Assembly: GCA_026391215.1 (NCBI GenBank)
Contig: JAPLDX010000108.1
Location: 1-44,647, forward strand
Source of the DNA: Bacteroidia bacterium
Lineage (GTDB): Bacteria > Bacteroidota > Bacteroidia > Bacteroidales > VadinHA17
DNA length: 44,647 bases
Direction of reading: 5' to 3'
The position numbers and the translations under genes are program-made. The notes beneath the pieces were generated by a model. That model worked only from the letters and a program-made list of their open reading frames with translations, was not told the DNA's origin and ran no database searches. Of the stretch, positions 35,169 to 43,087 are shown one piece after another; position 1 is the first letter of the stretch, and each line of letters begins with the position of its first letter.

Positions 35169-37937
35169 TTATTCAATAATATTTGAAAAAAAATTGTACT
35201 CTCCGGATTCAACATTAAAAATGGCATATTCATTTTCCATCTTTAAAAATGAAACGTTCTTATTTTCTATCGCAGGAGATGAACCTTCCTGGATCTCTTC
35301 AGGTGTTTTTGCCAATATATATACAGTTGCTGTCGTTCCTACCGGAATGAAGACTTTTAAACTAAGGATTCCTTTTTGTTTGGTCCATTCCGATCGGATT
35401 GTACCACTGATTGTTTTAACAGATGCTTTAACCCATGACAAATCTGAAGGAACATAAGGTTTGATAATAAAACTTCTGAATCCGGGTGAATTTTCATCAA
35501 CCTGAATCCCTCCTAATATTTTATAAAACCAGGAATCAATACTACCAAACATTATATGGTTATGTGAGTTCATGCCTTTTTCTCCCCAATGTTCTGATAA
35601 GGTGGTCTTGTTTCCGATCATATTTATCCAACTTGGGTAATCACTTTGTGTTGCAAGCCCCCAGGCAATATCGTTCCTCCCCTCACGAGAAAGGGTTTCC
35701 ATCAAATACTTGGTGCCAAAAATACCTGTAGTCAAGTGTCCTTCCCTAGATATGATATCATTGATAAGATTGTTTAAAACATCTTTTTTAAAATCTTCAG
35801 GAACGATTCCTAAGAACAATGGAAAAGAATTTGCGAACTGACTACTATCATCATATAATTTAGCATTGACATTTAGAAATTCTTCATTATAAGCCTTCTT
35901 TATACTGTCTGCAAGCTTTGAATAGGCTTCTGCATCTCTTTCGTAGCCAAGAATCTTTGCAACTTTAGTAACAATAATCGCACTTGAATAATAGAAACCG
36001 GTTGATAAAGATAAAGGATCACCTCTTTCCCATCCCTCTCCTTCAAGAGGATTTGCCCAATCGCCATATTTATCCTTAGGTAAAATAAAGCCTTTTGCCA
36101 TTGTTGAGAGGAAATCTACATATCGCTTCATTGATTCGTAATGATCAACCAGGATTTGTTTATCTCCATAATAAAGATAATGATACCAGGTGATCAGATG
36201 ATAACCACTACCATAAGAAAATGTAAAATCCCCTCCGGTGGAAATTGGACGAGGCGCAATATATGGGATATATCCATTTGAATCTTGATTGGCCTTAATG
36301 TCATTCAACCATTTCTTGTAGAATTGATTCATGTCGAAATTATAAATGGCTTCTTCAGCACTAATATGGGCGTCTCCCAACCATCCAAGCCGTTCTTCCC
36401 TCTGAGGACAATCAGTAGGGTAACCCATTAGATTAGATCTTTGTGACCAAAGGATTGCCTTATGGACATTGTTAATCTGCTCATTACTACACTCAAATTC
36501 ACCATTTGGTTCAACTGCTGAATGAACAACAATGCCATCGATATCGCGAGGCGATAACTTATAACCTAAACCTGATACTTCGACATATTGAAAACCATGG
36601 TAAGTAAAATGTGGTTCATAAGTTTCTCTTTTACTGCCTTTTGAAATATATGAATCTGTTACTATGGCTAAATGATTACTTGTTGTATCAAGCATTCCAT
36701 TTTTTATATCCTCAGCATATCTGAATACGATGCTTTTACCTTTCTCTCCTTTTAATCTGATTCTAATCCAACCAGAAAAATTTTGTCCAAAATCTACGAC
36801 GGTGATGTTATCATCAGGATGTGTTACTGAAACCGGTTTCTTTAATTCGACTCGCTTTATTGCAGGTAGTATTTGAGCTGTTAATTTGCCCAAAGGCGGT
36901 TTGATTAATTTTGCATTTACCCAATTAGAATCGTCAAAACCCGGCTTATCCCAATCGCTTAATTCTTTTGTCGCGTCATAAATTTCTCCATCATACAAGC
37001 AACTACGACGAACCGGACCATCAGCCAATTTCCAGGTTTCATCGGCAGCAATGATTTCGGTACTACCGTCACAATAAATTATGTGCATTTGCATCATGCA
37101 TCGTTTTTCACCAAACCACTGCATCCTCCAGCTCCACCATTTTGGAATGGGATTGAACCACCCATTCCCCAACATAATTCCAAACGCATTTGTTCCCCTT
37201 CCAAGAGAATTTGTGACATCGTAGGTATCGTACAGGACAATTCTATTATAGTTAGTTTTTGCTGGGTTTAAGACTTTGTCCCCTATTCTTTTTCCGTTGA
37301 TCGTTAATTCATACAGGCCCAAACCGCATATATGAACAAGAGCTTTTGCAATGGGTTTGGAAAATTGATATTCTTTCCGTAAAAGTAAGGAGCATTCATT
37401 ATATTTTATTGAATCCCCTTCATCATCTATTTCCATTTTATTCTGATAAAAACCCTCTGCATTGATAGGATCCTTACTATCTCCCTTCCCAATCCAATTT
37501 GCCTTCCATAATTTCTGATCAAGAATGGAAGTCGTAAACCGTGCTGATTTGCTGAATTTGGTAGGTTGTCCATCCTCATCCCATATCCTGATTTTCCAGT
37601 AGTAAAACTGGTTACTCTTCAAAGTCTCACCTCCGTAGGAAGCAACTTTTGAATTATCTGAGTTTATTTTCCCTGAATCCCAATAAGTCCCCTTGTTATG
37701 ACTGATATCCTCTTTGTTATCAGCAATTATTATTTGGTACGCACTCTGCTGCTTCCCTCTTTCCAGGCTTTCCTCAGTCCAGCTAAATGTTGGATAATCC
37801 ATATCAATTCCTATCGGATCGACGGCTGATTGGCATTTAAGTTCTGTTATTTTAAGTGATGATCTTTCTTTACAACCATTAATTACGAGTATATTTAATA
37901 TAAAACTAATAAAATAGATGATTTTTATTTTGTTCAT
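35169..37937 (-). CDS. GH78 family alpha-L-rhamnosidase lipoprotein
   Basis: The ATG at 37937 gives 922 residues; an in-frame TTG 12 bases earlier is not preferred. A lipoprotein signal ends in INGC (Cys22). The order of modules is typical of GH78: N-terminal fibronectin-like domain (LKCQSAVDPIGIDMDYPTFSW), a beta-sandwich with the rhamnose-binding FYYWKIRIWDEDGQ, an (alpha/alpha)6 barrel with the catalytic-region motif DCPQREERLGWLGDAH (from residue 509), then WGLATQSDYPSW and SEHWGEKGMNSHNH, and a C-terminal sandwich (PGFRSFIIKPY). It removes terminal alpha-L-rhamnose from glycans. It is transcribed alone, with its own upstream copy of the shared motif. Confidence 0.96.
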   Translation of the reverse strand: MNKIKIIYFISFILNILVINGCKERSSLKITELKCQSAVDPIGIDMDYPTFSWTEESLERGKQQSAYQIIIADNKEDISHNKGTYWDSGKINSDNSKVASYGGETLKSNQFYYWKIRIWDEDGQPTKFSKSARFTTSILDQKLWKANWIGKGDSKDPINAEGFYQNKMEIDDEGDSIKYNECSLLLRKEYQFSKPIAKALVHICGLGLYELTINGKRIGDKVLNPAKTNYNRIVLYDTYDVTNSLGRGTNAFGIMLGNGWFNPIPKWWSWRMQWFGEKRCMMQMHIIYCDGSTEIIAADETWKLADGPVRRSCLYDGEIYDATKELSDWDKPGFDDSNWVNAKLIKPPLGKLTAQILPAIKRVELKKPVSVTHPDDNITVVDFGQNFSGWIRIRLKGEKGKSIVFRYAEDIKNGMLDTTSNHLAIVTDSYISKGSKRETYEPHFTYHGFQYVEVSGLGYKLSPRDIDGIVVHSAVEPNGEFECSNEQINNVHKAILWSQRSNLMGYPTDCPQREERLGWLGDAHISAEEAIYNFDMNQFYKKWLNDIKANQDSNGYIPYIAPRPISTGGDFTFSYGSGYHLITWYHYLYYGDKQILVDHYESMKRYVDFLSTMAKGFILPKDKYGDWANPLEGEGWERGDPLSLSTGFYYSSAIIVTKVAKILGYERDAEAYSKLADSIKKAYNEEFLNVNAKLYDDSSQFANSFPLFLGIVPEDFKKDVLNNLINDIISREGHLTTGIFGTKYLMETLSREGRNDIAWGLATQSDYPSWINMIGNKTTLSEHWGEKGMNSHNHIMFGSIDSWFYKILGGIQVDENSPGFRSFIIKPYVPSDLSWVKASVKTISGTIRSEWTKQKGILSLKVFIPVGTTATVYILAKTPEEIQEGSSPAIENKNVSFLKMENEYAIFNVESGEYNFFSNIIE

Positions 37938-38076
37938 TTTTTGTATCAATTATTAGTTAAAAAGTAGATATCAGAATAGAATAATAGTTGGTCGATTCTA
38001 TATAGCATATTGACACTTATAAATATTTAAGGTTTTAAAGACTCGTTCTGTTAATTATCCTTTCTTTAAATCATTA

Positions 38077-38130
38077 CATTATATCCATAAACAGAATCGA
38101 TCTCATATGAAAAGTATCTTTTTTTAGATA
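38077..38130 (-). promoter_or_regulatory. Shared upstream motif, copy at GH78
   Basis: ATTATATCCATAA, GAATCGATCTCATAT, AAAA and TATCTTTTTTT on the plus strand match the copy at 34784-34838 in order and spacing. It lies about 140-195 bp upstream of the GH78 start codon. Confidence 0.45.
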
Positions 38131-38185
38131 ATTAGTGTTTTTTCTTTGAATAATCGGAATGTAGAAATACTGCTAAATATATTGC

Positions 38186-38317
38186 AAAAGCCGGGCATAT
38201 TGACCACATCTTGCCGGTTTTCATTTCATTTTGAAATATATTAATTAATAATAATTTAGCTCCGGCTACAGATGGTCAATCCCATCCGGCGAAAAGTGGT
38301 CAAGAGCAACGGCTTTT
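38186..38317 (+). mobile_element. Transposase-free repeat element, right copy (132 bp)
   Basis: The ends are inverted: AAAAGCCG at 38186-38193 and CGGCTTTT at 38310-38317. Inside are TTGACCACAT near the left end and, inverted, ATGGTCAAT and GTGGTCAAG near the right end, each next to a CCGGC block, around an AT-rich core. The layout and much of the sequence match 11814-11946, in the same orientation. No coding capacity. Ends with several short direct and inverted copies of one box recall the multiple end repeats of IS21-like elements, but the family is inferred. Confidence 0.7.
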
Positions 38318-38372
38318 CAATCTAATTAATGCATAGAGATCATTTAGCAGTTAAGGAAGATGGATTATGATT

Positions 38373-38394
38373 ATTACTGAATCTGATCAGTAAT
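38373..38394. repeat. 8-bp hairpin
   Basis: ATTACTGA and TCAGTAAT form a perfect 8-bp stem with a 6-nt loop between the right repeat element and the tRNA terminator. Role unknown. Confidence 0.45.
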
Positions 38395-38426
38395 TTCTTA
38401 ACAGTTAGAATAGCTGAAAACTCATC

Positions 38427-38488
38427 AAAAAAGAAAAAGTGTACAGTGTGTTTCATTTGTCTTTCGACTGTACAAAAACTGTACACTT
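38427..38488 (-). terminator. Intrinsic terminator downstream of tRNA-Pro
   Basis: On the minus strand AAGTGTACAGT and ACTGTACACTT pair over 11 bp (loop 30 nt), followed by a T-run broken by one C. It begins 27 nt after the tRNA 3' end. A third TGTACAGT copy sits in the loop. A T-run also follows on the plus strand, so it could work in both directions. Confidence 0.65.
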
Positions 38489-38515
38489 GACTTTTTTTGA
38501 TCTTCGCAAACCCTG

Positions 38516-38589
38516 TCGGGGTGATCTGACTCGAACAGACGACCCCTTGCACCCCATGCAAGTGCGCTAGCCAACTGCGCCACACCCCG
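38516..38589 (-). tRNA. tRNA-Pro(GGG)
   Basis: The minus strand folds into a complete cloverleaf. The acceptor stem is CGGGGTG/CACCCCG with discriminator A. The D-arm is GCGC/GCGC with an AGTTGGCTA loop. The anticodon arm is CTTGC/GCAAG with loop ATGGGGT, where the anticodon GGG reads proline CCC/CCU. The T-arm is GTCTG/CAGAT with loop TTCGAGT. The length is 74 nt, and no CCA is encoded (the next bases are CAG). It lies right after the repeat element that closes the glycan cluster. Confidence 0.93.
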
Positions 38590-38602
38590 AATTATTTTTT
38601 TC

Positions 38603-38677
38603 GCCCCGGCCAGACGACCCTCCCGACCCATGGTCGTGATGCGCTAGCCAATCCCGAGTATTCGGGACCACACCCCG
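38603..38677 (-). pseudogene. Broken tRNA-Pro copy with hairpin insertion
   Basis: Starting 13 nt upstream of the intact tRNA-Pro, this segment repeats its 5' end (CGGGGTGTGG), the D-loop side (TTGGCTAGCGCA) and the variable/T-arm start (GGGTCGTCTG). The expected CGCAG of the D-arm is replaced by a 16-nt palindrome, TCCCGA/TCGGGA around ATAC (38652-38667). The anticodon arm is altered to CGACCATGGGTCG, and the T-loop and 3' acceptor strand are absent. It cannot fold as a tRNA. Confidence 0.65.
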
Positions 38678-38786
38678 CTTCGCACACCGTAGCTTTAGCG
38701 AAGGCGGTCAATACGCTGCAAAAATAATCAACTATTCCGATTCTGCAAAAAAACAGCTACCGGCTACCGGCAACAGGCTACCGGCA
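38678..38786. repeat. Repeat-rich spacer: hairpin and GCTACCGG-type tandem repeat
   Basis: CTTCGC (38678-38683) pairs with GCGAAG (38698-38703) in a REP-like hairpin next to the broken tRNA. At 38756-38785 the word GCTACCGGC occurs three times in tandem or near-tandem. A doublet CTGCGCC follows near 38802-38816. The segment is G+C-rich compared with the cluster to its left. Confidence 0.55.
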
Positions 38787-38837
38787 AACATACCTCATTA
38801 CCCTGCGCCCTGCGCCAAATAAATCATGATATTTAAT

Positions 38838-38845
38838 TATATTTG
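38838..38845 (+). promoter_or_regulatory. Candidate -7 promoter box for the DUF362 gene
   Basis: TATATTTG matches the Bacteroidota -7 consensus. It overlaps the in-frame TTG at 38843, which therefore is unlikely to be the start codon; ATG 38864 would follow the expected transcript start by about 13 nt. Confidence 0.45.
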
Positions 38846-38863
38846 GAATCAAAACTATCCTTC

Positions 38864-40030
38864 ATGAAACGAAAACCTCTAAGCCGCAGAAAATTCGTCA
38901 GTATACTTGGCGCCGGCAGCGCTCTCCTTGCAGCAAAGCCTCTTGCAGGAATTACATCTGAAACAATCCAGCCAAAACCGAAACCGGCAACAAATATCAG
39001 TGATGCAGCCAAAACTCCAAGAAAACCGGACTCTATGCCGGGAATATATCCTGGTAAAGTTATCCTGGTAAGTCATCAGAATACAGTTGTCAATAATGAA
39101 CCTGTTGAGACGGTTGCTTATATCATGCTTCAAAGAGCAATGCTGGAGCTTACGGGACAGAAAAGTCTGAAGAAGGCCTGGAGGACATTTGTAAGCCCGG
39201 GCGAAAGGATCGGACTGAAGGTGAATCCGGTAGCAGGCAAAGAGCTTTACACAAGCCATGCAGTAGTGAAATCCGTTATTAAACAATTGACAGAGAGCGG
39301 AATAAGGAAAGAAGATATAATCATCTGGGACAGAAGGGATATGGAGCTTAAAGATGTCGGCTTCACTGCAGAAAACTACCCCGGAATAAAGATCAGGGGT
39401 ACGGAGTGTAAGGATGAAAACGGTTCATTCTATGATAAGGATGGAAAACTGTACGGGGAAAGGAATATTGATAAGGATTGGTTCTACCGGGCTGATGTGG
39501 AAAGCGAATATGATGCCGAAACAATGCCTTACATGATAAATACTGGCAAGTATTCCTATTTCAGCAAAATAATAACTCAGGAAGTGGATAAGATCATTAA
39601 CATCCCGATACTGAAGAATGCCGGCAGCTCAATCACCAACGCCATGAAAAACCTGGCTTTCGGATCAGTATCCAACACCGGCCGCCTGCATGCGCAATTG
39701 TGGAACGAAACCTGCGCCGAAGTATGCGCATTCGCTCCTTTACGTGACAAAGTTGTTCTTAATATAACTGATGGACTCAAAGGATGTTTTAACGGCGGTC
39801 CGGGTGCAAATCCCCAGTTTATATGCAACTACAATACTCTCCTTGCCGGATCCGATCCTGTAGCTATGGACAGGATCGCGTATGATATAATTGCTGAAAA
39901 GAGAATCGCTGAAGGCTTGCTTAAAGAACCAAATCCGGATGTACTCACCTTCCTTAAGATGTCTGCTGATCTTGGCCTGGGCATCTGGGAGAAAGAAAAG
40001 ATTGAACTTAAGATATTTGAACTGACATAA
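38864..40030 (+). CDS. Tat-exported DUF362 domain protein
   Basis: A 388-residue protein from the ATG at 38864, with a twin-arginine signal (LSRRKFVSILGAGSALLA, Arg8-Arg9). The body fits DUF362: VSPGERIGLKVNPVAG, SHAVVKSVIKQLTESGIRKEDIIIWDR, INIPILKNAGSSITNAMKNLAFG and LLAGSDPVAMDRIAYDII. The family is often linked to iron-sulfur proteins, but I see no ferredoxin-type Cys cluster here. Function unknown. It is followed by the 8-bp tandem repeat and then the DUF6599-like gene on the same strand. Confidence 0.85.
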   Translation: MKRKPLSRRKFVSILGAGSALLAAKPLAGITSETIQPKPKPATNISDAAKTPRKPDSMPGIYPGKVILVSHQNTVVNNEPVETVAYIMLQRAMLELTGQKSLKKAWRTFVSPGERIGLKVNPVAGKELYTSHAVVKSVIKQLTESGIRKEDIIIWDRRDMELKDVGFTAENYPGIKIRGTECKDENGSFYDKDGKLYGERNIDKDWFYRADVESEYDAETMPYMINTGKYSYFSKIITQEVDKIINIPILKNAGSSITNAMKNLAFGSVSNTGRLHAQLWNETCAEVCAFAPLRDKVVLNITDGLKGCFNGGPGANPQFICNYNTLLAGSDPVAMDRIAYDIIAEKRIAEGLLKEPNPDVLTFLKMSADLGLGIWEKEKIELKIFELT

Positions 40031-40037
40031 AGAGGTG

Positions 40038-40109
40038 AACGATCAAACGTTCAAACGATCAAACGATCGAACGATCGAACGATCGAACGATCAAACGATC
40101 AAACGATGA
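40038..40109 (+). repeat. 8-bp tandem repeat (AACGATCA/G), nine units
   Basis: Nine contiguous 8-bp units fill almost the whole spacer between two genes. Six units are AACGATCA or AACGATCG without change elsewhere; the second has GTTC for GATC, and the last ends in ATGA. The final unit ends 6 bp before the ATG at 40116. Such arrays can vary in copy number by slipped-strand copying. Confidence 0.9.
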
Positions 40110-40115
40110 ACAATT

Positions 40116-40922
40116 ATGAACAGACTTCTTATCATACTTTCACTCCTTGTTCCCCTGGCCTGCTACCCGCAGATCCCTGCTAACTTTCCCGTCATTGATA
40201 AAAATGATCTTCCCGATGCAAAACTCCAGCCTGCAAGGCACTTTACGGGAGAATCTCTTTTTGGCTATATGAACGGAGGAGCAGAACTATACAGGGAGTA
40301 TGGAATAACTGACGCCGTAATAACGGAATTTGACCTTGACGGCGGGCATTATAAATGCGAGGTATTCAAAATGACAGGACCCGAAGAGGCTTTTGGAATC
40401 TATTCTGTATCAAAATACAGGTGCTTAAGTTCTCCCCGCATTTCACAATACACCTGCCAGAACAGGTATCAGCTTCAGATCTGCAAGGGTCCATATTATA
40501 TAAGTATAATTAACCGGTCCGGGACAAGCGCCGATTCAGTAGTTCTACTGAAGACGGGGAAGATTCTTGAAGCTAAGATAAATGAGTCCTCTCCTGATCT
40601 GTCGGCTTTCATTCCCGATGCTGATTCTAATGACCTGAACCTTAATTCAATACTGGCAAAAGGAAAACTTGGTCTGGTAAATGGAGCGGCTGACTGGGAA
40701 GATTATTTTAAGGATGTGACCGGTTATTATACCCTGATATATAAGACACAGGAAAGAACCTTCGTTTCTGTCAGGTTTAAAAGACCTGAAGATTTCAAAT
40801 TGTTTATAAATTTCCATGGTTGGACCATCTGTGATTTAAGCGCTTCCGATGTTAAAAAAGCAAACGGGGAAATCCTGAGAATGCTGGGAGAGAATCATAT
40901 ACTTGTAAGATTTAATAATTGA
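40116..40922 (+). CDS. DUF6599-like exported protein
   Basis: A 268-residue protein with an N-terminal signal (MNRLLIILSLLVPLAC; Cys16 could be a lipoprotein Cys, though the box is not strict). The body contains LFGYMNGGAELYREYG and the segment KMTGPEEAFGIYSVSKY, which I associate with DUF6599. Biochemical role unknown. It is 5 bp upstream of trxB, so the two are co-transcribed. The tandem repeat sits directly before its start codon. Confidence 0.75.
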   Translation: MNRLLIILSLLVPLACYPQIPANFPVIDKNDLPDAKLQPARHFTGESLFGYMNGGAELYREYGITDAVITEFDLDGGHYKCEVFKMTGPEEAFGIYSVSKYRCLSSPRISQYTCQNRYQLQICKGPYYISIINRSGTSADSVVLLKTGKILEAKINESSPDLSAFIPDADSNDLNLNSILAKGKLGLVNGAADWEDYFKDVTGYYTLIYKTQERTFVSVRFKRPEDFKLFINFHGWTICDLSASDVKKANGEILRMLGENHILVRFNN

Positions 40923-40927
40923 TTATT

Positions 40928-41932
40928 ATGGATATGTTCAAACAAATGGACGTTCAGCCCGGTTCAAATAAGGGTGATCATAATGAAACAGAAAGGGTGA
41001 AATGTCTGATAATAGGCTCAGGTCCGGCCGGATATACGGCAGCAATTTATGCTGCCAGGGCTAACCTCAATCCTGTTCTTTATACCGGAATGGAAATGGG
41101 AGGGCAGCTTACGACGACAACAGACGTTGAAAATTTCCCAGGATATCCTGATGGAATAACAGGACCTCAAATGATGGAGGATTTTAAAAAACAAGCCGAA
41201 AGATTTGGAGCAGATATTCGATTCGGCGTCGCGACAGAGGTTGATTTTTCGGGTATGAATCGAAGAGTAATAATTGATGGACACACTATGGTCGATGCTG
41301 ATGCAATTATCATAGCCACAGGCGCAACTGCGCGTTACCTTGGACTGGAAGCAGAAAAGAAATATGCCGGGATGGGCGTTTCAGCCTGTGCAACATGTGA
41401 CGGTTTTTTCTACAAACAGAAAGATGTTGCTGTTGTGGGGGGAGGAGACACTGCTGCAGAAGAAGCGACATACCTTGCGGGATTGTGCAATAAAGTGTAC
41501 TTGATCGTCAGGAGAAATGTCCTCAGGGCATCAAAGACAATGCAGCAAAAAGTGATGAACACTAAGAATATTGAGATCCTCCGGGAGCATCAGGCTGTTG
41601 ATCTTTTTGGAGAAAACGGGGTCGAAGGAGCGGTACTTGTAAAGGGAAAAGGTACCCCGCTGGAGAAGATAGTAAAAATAAAAATCGACGGATTCTTCCT
41701 GGCAATAGGACATACTCCGAATTCTGATGTTTTTAAAAAATTTATTGAGACAAATGAAGCCGGGTATATAATAACTGTCCCTGGAACCTCAAAAACAAAT
41801 GTCCCGGGAGTATTTGCAGCAGGTGATGTGCAGGATCCTCATTACAGGCAGGCGGTTACTGCTGCAGGCTCAGGATGCATGGCTGCCATCGACGCAGAAC
41901 GGTATTTATCAGAGAAGAAAAACAACATATGA
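40928..41932 (+). CDS. trxB: Thioredoxin reductase
   Basis: From the ATG at 40928 the protein has 334 residues; an in-frame TTG 9 bases earlier overlaps the previous stop codon and is less likely. Features of low-molecular-weight thioredoxin reductase are all present: FAD motif GSGPAG (30-35), the redox pair CATC (154-157), NADPH motif GGGDTA (171-176), and the C-terminal FAD-binding GVFAAGDVQDPHYRQAVTAAGSGCMAA. It reduces thioredoxin with NADPH in the cytoplasm. The N-terminal extension of about 20 residues before the Rossmann strand is longer than usual. It overlaps the next gene by 4 bp. Confidence 0.95.
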   Translation: MDMFKQMDVQPGSNKGDHNETERVKCLIIGSGPAGYTAAIYAARANLNPVLYTGMEMGGQLTTTTDVENFPGYPDGITGPQMMEDFKKQAERFGADIRFGVATEVDFSGMNRRVIIDGHTMVDADAIIIATGATARYLGLEAEKKYAGMGVSACATCDGFFYKQKDVAVVGGGDTAAEEATYLAGLCNKVYLIVRRNVLRASKTMQQKVMNTKNIEILREHQAVDLFGENGVEGAVLVKGKGTPLEKIVKIKIDGFFLAIGHTPNSDVFKKFIETNEAGYIITVPGTSKTNVPGVFAAGDVQDPHYRQAVTAAGSGCMAAIDAERYLSEKKNNI

Positions 41933-42315
41933 AAACATTTAAAAAGACATTTAAGATAAATGCTGAATCATCTGATGTGTATTCAGCTCTTACAAATCCG
42001 TATACAATTGAATTATGGTCCGGTTATCCTGCAGTGATGTCTGAAGTCCCGGGCAGCGAGTTCTCACTCTGGGAAGGTGATATCACCGGGAAAAACCTTG
42101 AATTCATCAGGGATAAGAAAGTTATGCAGGAATGGTATTTCGGCGAGCAGACTGACAAATCAATTGTCACTATATCAATTCAGCCCGAAGGGGAAAATTC
42201 ACAGGTTACTGTCGAACATACTAATATTCCGGATAAAGATTTTGCTGAAATTGCTGAAGGATGGAGGGAATATTATATTGGTGCAATAGTGAATTTCTTC
42301 AATCCCAATTTCTGA
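41929..42315 (+). CDS. SRPBCC (START-like) domain protein
   Basis: The ATG at 41929 overlaps the trxB stop codon (ATGA) and gives 128 residues. It is preferred over an upstream ATG at 41875 inside trxB. The sequence follows the SRPBCC/AHSA1 pattern: KTFKKTFKINAESSDVYSALTN, IELWSGYPAVM, LWEGDITGKNLEF, and a C-terminal helix FAEIAEGWREYYIGAIVNFF. Such proteins have a hydrophobic pocket that binds lipids or other ligands; ligand unknown. Translationally coupled to trxB. Confidence 0.85.
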   Translation: MKTFKKTFKINAESSDVYSALTNPYTIELWSGYPAVMSEVPGSEFSLWEGDITGKNLEFIRDKKVMQEWYFGEQTDKSIVTISIQPEGENSQVTVEHTNIPDKDFAEIAEGWREYYIGAIVNFFNPNF

Positions 42316-42321
42316 TCCTGA

Positions 42322-42966
42322 TCAGGAAAAGATTTTATAAAGGTCTTCAACGCCTGCATAGATAAGAGTTCCGATGCCTTTATAGCAATGTGTGTGAGCA
42401 TATTCCTGCACATCCTCGTTCCACCTTGGTATCCACGATAAAAGATACTGGTCAATATACCGCAGGATCTCCTTTCTCATCTCACAGCAGCATGGATCAT
42501 CATCAAGTACCATATATTTATCCACAAGCTTCGTAAGAAAAAGAAGCTCTATGCCGAGATGATCATCAGGAATTTTATTCAAAGGCTTTAACTGCCATCC
42601 ATACGAGTGATAAAACTCATTGACCTTTTTTCCGGCATTCTTCTTATCGGCAAGATAAATAGAAGACTGGGCAGGAGCCAGGGGCAGCCCGGTTACTGCA
42701 AAGAGCCGGTAATAATCTTCTTCAAGTCTTTTTCTGCACGTTTCTTTATCATCACACGAATCCTTTAAAAGGGATGCTGCCTTTATGAATCTTGGATTTG
42801 AGCTAGTAAAAGGGAGTTTCTTCAGATTGCCGCTTACCCAGAAATCGATCACACATTCGTCCGTGGGTTCATTCATTATCATGCTTCCGGCAAAATATAG
42901 CAGCATGTTATATCCCTTGAGAAGATTCTTTCGATCCGGTGTTATGTTATTGTTTTCAGGTTCCAT
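42322..42966 (-). CDS. TorD-family redox-enzyme maturation chaperone
   Basis: A 214-residue helical protein. The TorD/DmsD signature region is visible: RLEEDYYRLFAVTGLPLAPAQSSIY, PDDHLGIELLFLTKLVDKY, and WIPRWNEDVQEYAHTHCYKGIGTLI. The family binds Tat signal peptides and helps insert molybdopterin cofactors into exported oxidoreductases. No molybdoenzyme is encoded in the window, so its client is elsewhere. It is convergent with the SRPBCC gene; the palindrome TCCTGATCAGGA (42316-42327) spans the stop codon. Confidence 0.85.
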   Translation of the reverse strand: MEPENNNITPDRKNLLKGYNMLLYFAGSMIMNEPTDECVIDFWVSGNLKKLPFTSSNPRFIKAASLLKDSCDDKETCRKRLEEDYYRLFAVTGLPLAPAQSSIYLADKKNAGKKVNEFYHSYGWQLKPLNKIPDDHLGIELLFLTKLVDKYMVLDDDPCCCEMRKEILRYIDQYLLSWIPRWNEDVQEYAHTHCYKGIGTLIYAGVEDLYKIFS

Positions 42967-43023
42967 ATCAGGAGGAAGTTCCGGTATTTAAAAGTGTATA
43001 ACGAATGGCAGGGGATAATGTTC

Positions 43024-43059
43024 AAAAAAATCCCCCTCCTTGCGACAGCAGGGAGGGGG
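43024..43059 (-). terminator. Strong intrinsic terminator of the PLP-enzyme gene
   Basis: On the minus strand CCCCCTCC and GGAGGGGG form an 8-bp G+C stem (43032-43039 with 43052-43059, loop 12 nt) followed by seven T, 28 bp after the stop codon. Confidence 0.88.
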
Positions 43060-43087
43060 TTATAGGGGATGGGTACGTGCACTATAT

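Noticed and set aside
38186..38317. Repeat element as the operator of a cluster regulator
   Set aside because: The inverted ends and the multi-box layout at both borders fit mobile-element ends better, and the nearest start codon is about 250 bp away.
38516..38589. tRNA-Pro as the attachment site of an integrase-driven island
   Set aside because: No integrase gene is in the window and no copy of the tRNA 3' end was seen at the left border near 11.8 kb.
38340..38631. Two minus-strand reading frames of 68-81 codons
   Set aside because: They run through the tRNA-Pro gene and its terminator, so the frames are by-products of RNA-gene sequence.
40038..40109. Regular repeat array as a CRISPR
   Set aside because: The units are 8 bp and contiguous with no spacers; it is a simple tandem repeat.
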